Position numbers and translations under genes: made by a program. From CAVQHY01 sp963712465 (GTDB taxonomy: Bacteria > Actinomycetota > Thermoleophilia > Gaiellales > Gaiellaceae): a stretch of 64,000 bases of DNA. The notes under the pieces are model-generated. The model was not told the DNA's origin, did not search any database, and was given only the letters and a program-made list of their open reading frames with translations. Location of the stretch: positions 124,001 through 188,000 of the forward strand of contig CAVQHY010000006.1 of the NCBI GenBank assembly GCA_963712465.1, read 5' to 3'. Of this stretch, positions 48,466-56,364 are shown in pieces. The number at the start of each line of letters is the position of its first letter. Position 1 is the stretch's first letter.

Positions 48466-50355
48466 CTACGACGCGGGGTCGACCGTGGGGGCGAGGCTCC
48501 CCTCGCCCGCGTCCAGCAGGGGCTCCCACTCGGCGAGGAGCCGGTGCAGCTCGTCGCGCGCGGCGCGGTGAGCCGCGACGAGGTCGGCGTCGCTCCAGTT
48601 GTCGGCGAGCCTCGCCTCGAGGGTGGCGATCGTCCGCTCCTGCTCTTCGATCCTCGCCTCGATTGCGGCGACTGGATCGCGCTCTCCTCGCACGGGCTTC
48701 CCGCTCGGGGACCGCCTCGGCTCCGGCCGGGGCGGTGGCGTCCGTGTCTCGAGCTCTGCCCGGCGGGCGAGGAGCTCGGCCCAGCCGCCGTCGTAGGCGC
48801 GCAGCGTGCCGTTCTCGACCGCGGCCGTGCGCTGAGCGATCGCGTCGAGGAGCGCGCGGTCGTGGGAGACGAGCAGGACCGTACCCGGGAACGCCTCGAG
48901 CGCTGCCTCGAGCGCCTCGCGGCTCTCGAGGTCGAGGTGGTTCGTCGGCTCGTCGAGGATGAGGAAGTTCGCGCCCGACGCGACGAGGACGGCCAGAGCG
49001 AGCCGGCGTCGCTCTCCGCCCGAGAGCGCGGTCACCGGCTTCTCGTGCGCCTCCCACCCCGAGAAGAGGAAGCGCCCCAGCAGCGATTGAGCCCGCGGGC
49101 GGGTGAGTCCGGTCATGGTCTGCGCGCAGTCGAGCACGCTGCCGCGCTCGTCGAGGTGCACCTCCTGCTGGGGGAAGTAGCCGATCTCGACGCCGTAGCC
49201 GAGCTTGAAGTCGCCGGCCACGGTCCGCTCAAGTAGGGTCGTCTTGCCGCTTCCGTTCGGGCCGACGAGGGCGACGTGCTCGCCGCGCTCGAGCGCCAGC
49301 GAGACGTGCTCGAGCAGGATCCGATCGCCGACCGCCACCGCGGCGTCCTCGATCTCGAGAACCACGCGTCCGCTTCGTGGCGGATCGCCGAAATCGAAGC
49401 CGAGCTTTCGAGACCGGCGGGTGAGCAGCGCGTGCTCTGTCTTCGCGGCCGACTGCTCCTGCTCGAGCCGCTTGATCTGCGTCAGCTTCGCCTGCGCCTG
49501 CTTCGCCTTGGTCTTCTTGAAGCGGAACCGCTCGACGAAGCGCTCGAGCCGCTCGATGTCATCGCCGATCCGGTCGGCTGTCTTCTGGGCGTGCGCGGCG
49601 CGCTCGGCCTTCTCCCGCCGCCAGGCGTGCCACGGCCCGGCGAAGTAGGTCGAGCGGCCCGCCTCGAGCTCGAGCGTGGCGCTCGTTACCGCCTCCAGGA
49701 ACCAGCGGTCGTGGGCGACGAGCATGACCGCCGCGTCCAGGGAGGTGAGCTCTCGCTCGAGCCATTCGATGCTCGCGACGTCGAGGTGGTTCGTGGGCTC
49801 ATCGAGCAGGATCAGATCGGGGTCGCCCGCCAGCGCGCGCGAGAGCGATGCGCGCGTGAGCTCGCCGCCGGAGAAGGTGCGGAGACTCCGGTCGAGGTCG
49901 GCGTCGGCGAAGCCGAGCCCGCGCACTGTGGCGTTCGCGCGGTCGCGCCACCGGTAGCCGCCGGCGTGCTCGAGCCGAGCCTGTGCGCGCGAGTACGCGC
50001 GAAGTGTCTGCTGGTCGTGCGCGCCACCCGCCATCGCCGTCTCGAGGCGGCGCAGCTCCTCCTCGGTCGCGACCAGCTCGCGCGCGCCGTCGAGGATGTA
50101 CTCGCGGAGCGTCAGCTCTCGCTGCAGGGGAGGGCGCTGGTCGTGCAGGGCGATGCGGGTTCCCTTCTCGAAGGCGAGCTCGCCCCCGTCGGCCCGCGTC
50201 TCGCCGACGAGGATGCGAAGCAGCGTCGTCTTCCCGGCGCCGTTCGGTCCGGACAGCGCGAGCCGGTCGCGGCGCTCGAGCTTGAACGCGACGCCGTCGA
50301 AAAGCACGGAGCCCGCGATCTCCTTGCGCAGGCTGGATGCGATCACTACCGCCAC
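48466..50355 (-). CDS. ABC-F family ATPase (ribosome-associated)
   Basis: A 629-residue protein with two ABC domains and no membrane helices. Walker A motifs are SGPNGAGKTTLLRIL and VGPNGSGKTTLLERT; signatures are FSGGELTRASLSRAL and LSGGERRRLALAVLV; both Walker B strands end in LDEPTNHLD. Between them is the charged ABC-F linker (FRFKKTKAKQAQAKLTQIKR) and at the C-terminus a coiled coil (VAAIEARIEEQERTIATLEA). ABC-F proteins act on stalled ribosomes or the exit site; housekeeping (Uup/EttA-like) and drug-protection types cannot be separated here. GTG 50355 is used. Confidence 0.9.
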   Translation of the reverse strand: MAVVIASSLRKEIAGSVLFDGVAFKLERRDRLALSGPNGAGKTTLLRILVGETRADGGELAFEKGTRIALHDQRPPLQRELTLREYILDGARELVATEEELRRLETAMAGGAHDQQTLRAYSRAQARLEHAGGYRWRDRANATVRGLGFADADLDRSLRTFSGGELTRASLSRALAGDPDLILLDEPTNHLDVASIEWLERELTSLDAAVMLVAHDRWFLEAVTSATLELEAGRSTYFAGPWHAWRREKAERAAHAQKTADRIGDDIERLERFVERFRFKKTKAKQAQAKLTQIKRLEQEQSAAKTEHALLTRRSRKLGFDFGDPPRSGRVVLEIEDAAVAVGDRILLEHVSLALERGEHVALVGPNGSGKTTLLERTVAGDFKLGYGVEIGYFPQQEVHLDERGSVLDCAQTMTGLTRPRAQSLLGRFLFSGWEAHEKPVTALSGGERRRLALAVLVASGANFLILDEPTNHLDLESREALEAALEAFPGTVLLVSHDRALLDAIAQRTAAVENGTLRAYDGGWAELLARRAELETRTPPPRPEPRRSPSGKPVRGERDPVAAIEARIEEQERTIATLEARLADNWSDADLVAAHRAARDELHRLLAEWEPLLDAGEGSLAPTVDPAS

Positions 50356-50394
50356 GTCCCCATGGTCGCAGAGTCAGCCAACGCTGCTCGGCAT

Positions 50395-50580
50395 GGGCCC
50401 GACGGGCCACGCCCTGGGGACAGGCTGCAGGACGCGGCTCGTCGGGCCCTGTCCGAAGGTCGGCCCCGGACTGGGATTGCGCTGGCGCCTACTACCTTGC
50501 CGCGGCTCCGGCCACCTAGCCAAGCGTCAACCTGTCCGACAGGACATGTCTCGGGGACAGGCAAGGGGACATGTCCACCT
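50395..50580. repeat. Palindromic REP-like repeat cluster
   Basis: GGGGACAGGC occurs at 50416 and 50553 here and again at 956, where the shared exact word is CTCGGGGACAGGCA (14 bases). GGACATGTC occurs at 50542 and as the full palindrome GGACATGTCC at 50567. Short GGGGACA-type palindromes dispersed through a genome are typical of REP elements moved by single-strand transposases; no such transposase gene is in the window. Confidence 0.5.
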
Positions 50581-50710
50581 GGGACGCAGTTCGGACGCTC
50601 TCACCGCCGTCCGGATCGGTCCACGGCGGGCGTGGAGCGGCGGATGGCGGCCCCTGGCGCCGCAGCGCGAGCCGTCCACCCGCGAATCGTGTGGAAACGA
50701 CCGGTGCGGG

Positions 50711-50716
50711 TATGGT
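50711..50716 (+). promoter_or_regulatory. -10 box (TATGGT) for the tkt operon
   Basis: TATGGT, the same hexamer as before tatA, lies nine bases before GTG 50726. The leader would be only two or three bases. No -35 match was noticed. Confidence 0.4.
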
Positions 50717-50725
50717 GAGAGTGCC

Positions 50726-52735
50726 GTGACCGACATCGAGCGCCTCTCCATCGACACGATCCGGACGCTCGCGATGGACGCGGTCCAGAAGGCCAACGCG
50801 GGGCATCCCGGCACGGCGATGGCCCTTGCTCCGGCCGCGTACCTGATCTATCGCGAGTTCCTGCGCGCCAACCCGGCCGATCCCCACTGGCCCGACCGCG
50901 ACCGGTTCGTGCTCTCGGCCGGCCACGCCTGCATCCTCCAGTACGCGGCTCTCCATCTCGCCGGCTACGACCTCTCGCTCGAGGAGCTCCAGCGTTTCCG
51001 CCAGTGGGGCTCGAAGACCCCAGGGCACCCGGAGGTGCACCACACGCCGGGAATCGAGGCCACGACCGGCCCGCTCGGACAGGGGATCTCCAATGCGGTC
51101 GGCATGGCGATGGCCGAGCGGTTTCTCGCGCAGCGCTTCAACCGCCCGGGCCACGATGTGGTCGACCACCACGTCTACGTGATCGCCTCGGACGGCGACC
51201 TGATGGAGGGCGTCGCCTCCGAGGCGTGCTCGCTGGCAGGCGCCTTCTGCCTCGGCAAGCTCGTCGCGCTCTACGACGACAACAGGATCACGATCGACGG
51301 CACGACCGCGCTCAGCTTTGACTCCGAGGACAAGGCCGGGCGCTTCGAGGCCTACGGGTGGCACGTCCAACATGTCGCCGACGTCAACGATCTCGGGGAG
51401 CTGCGCGCCGCGATCGCAGCCGCGTGCGCCGAGGACGGGCGCCCGTCGCTGATCGCCGTTCGCAGCCACATCGCCTATCCGGCTCCGCACGCGCAGGACA
51501 CGGCGAAGGCGCACGGCGCGCCGCTCGGCGAGGACGAGGTGCGCGCGACGAAGGAGGCGCTCGGCTGGGATCCCGACGTGCACTTCGTCGTTCCCGATGG
51601 CGTGTACGCGCACATGAGCCTGAGCGAGCGGGGAGCGGCCGAGCAGGACGAGTGGCGCGGGCGCTTCGACGCCTGGCGCGCCTCGTTCCCGGACGAAGCC
51701 GACGATTGGGACCGCGCGTGGAACGGCGAGCTCGTGCCGGGCTGGGAGAAGGCCCTGCCTCGTTTCGATCCGGCCGAGAAGTCGAAGCTCGCCACCCGCG
51801 CGGCCGGCGCGACGATCATGCGTGCGTTCCAGCCGTACGCGCCCACGATGATCGGCGGCGCGGCCGACCTGGTCGAGTCGACGCGCACCAGCTTCGACGG
51901 CGCCGGTGTCTTCGCGCAGACCTACGCGGGCCGCAACATCCCCTTCGGCGTGCGGGAGCACGGCATGGGCGCGATCGTCAACGGGCTCGCCTTGCACGGC
52001 GGCATGGTCAAGCCGTACGGCTCCACGTTTCTCATCTTCAGCGACTACATGCGGGGCTCGGTCAGGCTCTCCGCGCTCTCCGGTCTCGCCGTCGTCTGGG
52101 TCTGGACGCACGACTCGATCGGCCTCGGAGAGGACGGGCCGACGCACCAGCCCGTCGAGCACTACGCGGCCCTGCGCGCGATTCCGAACCTCTGGGTGAT
52201 TCGCCCCGCCGACGCGAACGAGACCTCGATCGCCTGGAAGGTCGCGCTCGCGCGCGAGGACGGCCCCGTCGCGCTCCTGCTCACCCGCCAGGACGTGCCC
52301 GTGCTCGACGCCGACGCGGTCGCCGGCGCGGAACGCGGCGGCTACGTGCTGCGCGACGCGGGCAACGGCTCGCCGGACCTGATCCTCGTCGCGACCGGCT
52401 CCGAGGTCTCGGTCGCTCTCGGCGCTGCCGACCTGCTCGCCGCGGACGGCGTCGCCGCGCGCGTCGTCTCGCTCCCGTGCTGGGAGCTCTTCGCCGAGCA
52501 GACCGAGGAGTACCGGGACTCGGTGCTCCCACCCGACGTCGACGCGCGTCTCGGCGTGGAGGCGGGCGTCTCGCTCGGCTGGGAACGCTGGGTCGGCGCG
52601 CACGGCGACGTCGTCTCCGTCGAGCGCTTCGGCGCCTCGGCTCCCGGTGCGATCGTCATGGCCGAGTACGGCTTCACACCCGAGAACGTCGCCGGACGTG
52701 CGCGCACGCTGCTCGCCCGTCGACAGCACGCCTGA
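50726..52735 (+). CDS. tkt: Transketolase
   Basis: A 669-residue thiamin-diphosphate enzyme of the non-oxidative pentose phosphate pathway. Landmarks are ANAGHPGTAMALAP, SAGHACILQYAALH, the cofactor motif IASDGDLMEGVASEA to DDNRITIDG, and the pyrimidine-domain FGVREHGMGAIVNG and DSIGLGEDGPTHQPVEH. Full family length. GTG 50726 begins the conserved N-terminus; the open frame upstream is spurious. First gene of tkt-tal-zwf-opcA. Confidence 0.95.
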   Translation: MTDIERLSIDTIRTLAMDAVQKANAGHPGTAMALAPAAYLIYREFLRANPADPHWPDRDRFVLSAGHACILQYAALHLAGYDLSLEELQRFRQWGSKTPGHPEVHHTPGIEATTGPLGQGISNAVGMAMAERFLAQRFNRPGHDVVDHHVYVIASDGDLMEGVASEACSLAGAFCLGKLVALYDDNRITIDGTTALSFDSEDKAGRFEAYGWHVQHVADVNDLGELRAAIAAACAEDGRPSLIAVRSHIAYPAPHAQDTAKAHGAPLGEDEVRATKEALGWDPDVHFVVPDGVYAHMSLSERGAAEQDEWRGRFDAWRASFPDEADDWDRAWNGELVPGWEKALPRFDPAEKSKLATRAAGATIMRAFQPYAPTMIGGAADLVESTRTSFDGAGVFAQTYAGRNIPFGVREHGMGAIVNGLALHGGMVKPYGSTFLIFSDYMRGSVRLSALSGLAVVWVWTHDSIGLGEDGPTHQPVEHYAALRAIPNLWVIRPADANETSIAWKVALAREDGPVALLLTRQDVPVLDADAVAGAERGGYVLRDAGNGSPDLILVATGSEVSVALGAADLLAADGVAARVVSLPCWELFAEQTEEYRDSVLPPDVDARLGVEAGVSLGWERWVGAHGDVVSVERFGASAPGAIVMAEYGFTPENVAGRARTLLARRQHA

Positions 52736-52746
52736 GGAGGAAGCGA

Positions 52747-53856
52747 ATGTCCAAGACACGACTCCAGGAGCTCGCCGAGCACGGTCAAAGCGTCTGGATC
52801 GACACGCTCTCGCGCGATCTCGTCCACAGGGGCGAGCTCGCGCGGATGATGGACGAGGACGCCGTCACGGGCGTCACCTCGAATCCGACGATCTTCCAGA
52901 AGGCCCTCGCAACCGGCGACGCCTACGACGAGCAGCTCAGGGAGGTGCTCGCGGGCGAAACCGACCCGGCGGAGGTGTTCATCCAGCTCGGCGCCCGGGA
53001 CGTCGGCGACGCCTGCGATCTCCTGCGACCCGTCTGGGAACGGACCGAAGGCCTCGACGGCTACGTCTCGATGGAGGTCGACCCGACGCTCGCCTACGAC
53101 ACCGAGGGGACGACCGCGCAGGCGGCGCGCTTCCACGCGCTGCTCGAGCGGCCGAACCTCTACGTGAAGATCCCCGCGACGAGGCCCGGTCTGCCGGCGA
53201 TCGAGGACATGATCGCGAAGGGCAGGTCGATCAACGTCACGCTCATCTTCTCGCTCGAGCGCTACGCCGACGTGGCCGGGGCGTACATCCGCGGGCTCGA
53301 GCGCCTCGTCGCTCACGGCGGCGATCCCCACACGGTCAGCTCCGTCGCGAGCTTCTTCGTCTCCCGCGTCGACACCGAGGCGGACCGGCGGCTCGAGGAG
53401 ATCGGCGGCGCGGCGCTCGACCTGCGCGGCAAGCTCGCCGTCGCCAACGCGAAGCTCGCCTACGAGCGCTACGGCGAGCTCTTCTCGGACGAGCGGTGGG
53501 AGTTCCTCGCGTCGAAGGGCGCGCGGCCGCAGCGGTGCCTCTGGGCCTCCACCTCGACGAAGAACCCCGACTACCGCGACGTGCTCTACGTCGAGGAGCT
53601 GATCGGCCCGATGACCGTCAACACGATGCCCGAGGAGACGATCCGCGCCTTTCAGGATCACGGGGTGGTCGCGGACACGCTCGAGCAGGGCGTCGACGAG
53701 GCGCGCGCGCTGCTCGACGACCTCGCCGCCGTGGGCGTCGACTACGACGACGTGACCGAGACGCTCGAGCGCGAGGGCGTCGAGAAGTTCGCCGACTCGT
53801 TCGTCGAGCTCCTCGAGGGGATCAGGGCCAAGAGCGGCACGCTCGTCCCTGCGTGA
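52747..53856 (+). CDS. tal: Transaldolase
   Basis: A 369-residue actinobacterial-type transaldolase. The Schiff-base lysine is in YVKIPATRPGLPAIE, and GVTSNPTIFQKAL, NVTLIFSLERYADV and WASTSTKNPDYRD are typical. It exchanges dihydroxyacetone units between sugar phosphates. GAGGAAGCGA lies just before ATG 52747; the stop overlaps the zwf start (GTGA). Confidence 0.95.
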   Translation: MSKTRLQELAEHGQSVWIDTLSRDLVHRGELARMMDEDAVTGVTSNPTIFQKALATGDAYDEQLREVLAGETDPAEVFIQLGARDVGDACDLLRPVWERTEGLDGYVSMEVDPTLAYDTEGTTAQAARFHALLERPNLYVKIPATRPGLPAIEDMIAKGRSINVTLIFSLERYADVAGAYIRGLERLVAHGGDPHTVSSVASFFVSRVDTEADRRLEEIGGAALDLRGKLAVANAKLAYERYGELFSDERWEFLASKGARPQRCLWASTSTKNPDYRDVLYVEELIGPMTVNTMPEETIRAFQDHGVVADTLEQGVDEARALLDDLAAVGVDYDDVTETLEREGVEKFADSFVELLEGIRAKSGTLVPA

Positions 53857-55409
53857 GCGTCGAAACGACCCCCCACCACCCCACCCGCGTACCGTCGGGC
53901 ACGACGTCGCAGCTGGAGAACCCGCTGCTCGAGGGGCTCCGCGTCCGCCGGACGCCCGAGCCGTTCGTGCTCACGATCTTCGGCGCGTCCGGCGATCTGA
54001 CGAAGCGCAAGCTCGTCCCGGCTCTCTACGCGCTCGAGGCGAACGGCTACCTGCCTGAGCGCTACGCGATCGTCGGCTGCGCGCGGACGCCGATGACCGA
54101 CGAGGAGTTCCGGGCGTCGATGCGCGAGGCCGTCGAGTCGTTCGGACGGGAGGGCTTCCGGGAGGAGGTCTGGGAGCGGCTCTGCGCCGGAATGCGCTAC
54201 GTCACCTCGGAGCTCGCAGACGACGAGCCGGAGTGGGAGCTCGAGCGTACGCTCGAGGAGCTCGATGGCGCGCTCGGCATCCCGGGGAACCGCGTCTACT
54301 ACCTCGCCGTGCCGCCCGCCGCGATCGAGGTGATCACGACGCAGCTGGGGAAGCGCCGGAGTACGGACGGCTGGACGCGGCTGATCATCGAGAAGCCGTT
54401 CGGCCACGACCTCGCGAGCGCGCGGCGGCTGAACGACGTCATCCGCGCGCACTTCGAGGAGCGGGAGATCTACCGGATCGACCACTACCTCGGCAAGGAG
54501 ACGGTCCAGAACATGCTCGTCCTGCGCTTCGCGAACGGGATCTTCGAGCCGATCTGGAACCGCCAGTTCGTCGACCACGTGCAGATCACCGTCGCCGAGT
54601 CGATCGGAATCGAGGGCCGCGCCTCGTTCTACGAGCAGGCCGGAGTGACGAGAGACGTAATCCAGAACCACCTGCTGCAGCTGCTCGCGCTGACGGCCAT
54701 GGAGCCGCCGAGCCGCTTCTCGGCCGACGAGGTCCGCAACGAGAAGGTGAAGGTGCTGCGCGCGATGCACACACCCGGGCCGAAGCACGTCGTGCGCGGC
54801 CAGTACGGCCCCGGCCATGTCGAGGCCGCTCCGGTCGGCGGCTACCGCGAGGAGCCGGGCGTGGCGCCCGACTCGAGCACGGAGACGTACCTCGCGGCCA
54901 AGCTCTACGTCGACAACTGGCGCTGGGCGGACACGCCGTTCTACATTCGCGCGGGCAAGCGCCTCGCGCGGCGCGAGACGACAATCGCGATCCAGTTCAA
55001 GCGGGCGCCGCACCCCCCGTTCGAGATCGACGCGGCCGACGGCCTCCGGCCGAACGTTCTCCTGCTCCACATCCAGCCGGACGAGGGCGTCTCGCTAGCC
55101 GTCGGCGCGAAGGTGCCCGGTCAGGGCCTGTCGATCCGCACGGTGCACATGGACTTCCTCTACGGAGGCGCGTTTCGCACCGGGCTTCCCGAAGCGTACG
55201 AGCGGCTGATCCTCGACTGCCTGCTCGGCGACGCGACGCTCTTCACCCGCGCCGACGAGATCGAGGAGCAATGGTCGCTGGTCGACGCGATGGTCGCGTC
55301 CTGGCAGCGCGGCCGCCCGGGCTTCCCGAACTACGCGGCGGGTACGTGGGGGCCGGTTGCCGCCGACGAGCTTCTGCACCGCGACGGCCGCTCGTGGCGT
55401 CGCCACTGA
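53853..55409 (+). CDS. zwf: Glucose-6-phosphate dehydrogenase
   Basis: A 518-residue enzyme committing glucose-6-phosphate to the oxidative pentose pathway. NADP site is FGASGDLTKRKLVPAL, the catalytic motif is RIDHYLGKE, and EKPFGHDLASA and DVIQNHLLQ are conserved. GTG 53853 overlaps the tal stop. The first 15 residues (VETTPHHPTRVPSG) are not conserved and are encoded by the inverted G-rich repeat word at 53.87 kb, so the true start may be further in, or the repeat has been absorbed into the gene. Confidence 0.94.
   Translation: MSVETTPHHPTRVPSGTTSQLENPLLEGLRVRRTPEPFVLTIFGASGDLTKRKLVPALYALEANGYLPERYAIVGCARTPMTDEEFRASMREAVESFGREGFREEVWERLCAGMRYVTSELADDEPEWELERTLEELDGALGIPGNRVYYLAVPPAAIEVITTQLGKRRSTDGWTRLIIEKPFGHDLASARRLNDVIRAHFEEREIYRIDHYLGKETVQNMLVLRFANGIFEPIWNRQFVDHVQITVAESIGIEGRASFYEQAGVTRDVIQNHLLQLLALTAMEPPSRFSADEVRNEKVKVLRAMHTPGPKHVVRGQYGPGHVEAAPVGGYREEPGVAPDSSTETYLAAKLYVDNWRWADTPFYIRAGKRLARRETTIAIQFKRAPHPPFEIDAADGLRPNVLLLHIQPDEGVSLAVGAKVPGQGLSIRTVHMDFLYGGAFRTGLPEAYERLILDCLLGDATLFTRADEIEEQWSLVDAMVASWQRGRPGFPNYAAGTWGPVAADELLHRDGRSWRRH
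53868..53888. repeat. Inverted copy of the G-rich repeat word (locus D)
   Basis: CCCACCACCCCACCC is the exact reverse complement of GGGTGGGGTGGTGGG at 37.2 kb. It lies in the first codons of zwf, at the tal/zwf junction, again next to a gene start. Confidence 0.5.
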
Positions 55410-56303
55410 AGCACGTGATCGCTGACGCCACGATTCGCGACATCGAGAAGGAGCTCACGCGCCTTCGGGAGGGGATGGCGGGACGGGACGGGACGCCGGC
55501 TTTGCGGACGAGCTCTGCGACGCATGTCGCCTGGGTTCCCGAGCGGTGGGAGGCCGCCGCGCGCGCCGTGCAGGCGGGTCTCGCCGAGCGCCATCCCTCG
55601 CGTCTGATCATCCTCTTGCCGAGGCCTGACTCTCCGCGCGACGGAGCTCGACGCCGAGGTCGACGTCCTCTGCTTCCCGAGCGCCGGCCTCGGCCGCGAG
55701 ATCTGTGCCGAGGCGATCGAGATCCGCCTGAACGGCGCCCGCGCGGCGTCGCCAGCGAGCGTCGTCCTGCCCCTGCTCGTAGCCGACCTACCGGTGTTTC
55801 TGCGCTGGCGCGGGGAGCTTCCGTTCGGCTCCGAGCCCTTCGAGGAGCTCGTCGGGGTCGCCGATCGGCTCGTCGTCGACTCGGGCGAGTGGGACGACCC
55901 GCCCGCGACGTTCGGAAGGCTCGCCGGCTACCTCGACCGCGTCGCGGTCTCCGACCTCGCGTGGGCGCGAACGGCGCCGTGGCGGCTCGCGATCGCAAGC
56001 CTCTGGCCGGACGTCGCCGCAGCCTCGCAGCTCCGCGTGACGGGGCCCGTTACCGAGGCTCTCCTGCTCGCCCGCTGGCTGGGCGCTCGGCTCGAGCGGA
56101 GAGTCGACCTCGAGCGAGCCGACGCCGCCGAGCTCACCTCCGTCGAGGTCGACGGCGTGCCCGTGGCACCGCGTCGGGCGGATAGGCGGACGGCAAGCGA
56201 CCTGCTCTCGGAGCAGCTCGACAGCTTCTCGCGCGATCCGATCTACGAGGAGGCGGTAGTTGGCGCCCCTTCGCCCGGCCAACGGCCCGATCGGGCGACC
56301 TGA
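55394..56303 (+). pseudogene. opcA: opcA, glucose-6-phosphate dehydrogenase assembly protein, broken by a one-base frameshift
   Basis: Two frames together make a complete OpcA of about 302 residues. The first, from GTG 55394 (or 55415), runs IADATIRDIEKELTRLREG to RLIILLPRPDSPRD. At about 55643 one extra G shifts the frame; the next frame continues ELDAEVDVLCFPS...LPLLVADLPVFLRWRG...LWPDVAAASQLRVTG to TGA 56303. Removing that G restores PRDELDAEV. OpcA helps assemble or activate Zwf and always follows zwf in actinobacteria. A sequencing or assembly error is as likely as a real mutation; no slippery sequence supports programmed shifting. Confidence 0.85.
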
Positions 56304-56320
56304 CCCACGACCCGGCCCGG

Positions 56321-56337
56321 CGACCGACCGCCGGTCG
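56321..56337. terminator. Weak hairpin between convergent opcA and cyclase genes
   Basis: CGACCG and CGGTCG form a six-base stem with a five-base loop in the gap between two convergent genes. No T tract is seen on either strand, so its role as a terminator is uncertain. Confidence 0.3.
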
Positions 56338-56364
56338 GCGAAGGCCAAACCGCCCCGTTCGACG

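Larger units (their letters stand above)
50356..50725. other. 370-base gap between ABC-F and tkt with inverted repeats
   Basis: No credible gene is present. The region holds a perfect ten-base inverted repeat GGGCCCGACG/CGTCGGGCCC (50395-50404, 50440-50449), palindromes CCTGTCCGACAGG (50531-50543) and GGACATGTCC (50567-50576), two copies of GGGGACAGGC (50416, 50553), and a stem CCGCCGT/ACGGCGG (50604-50629). It also contains the promoters of two divergent genes. The dense palindromes resemble REP-type or remnant mobile sequences. Confidence 0.6.
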
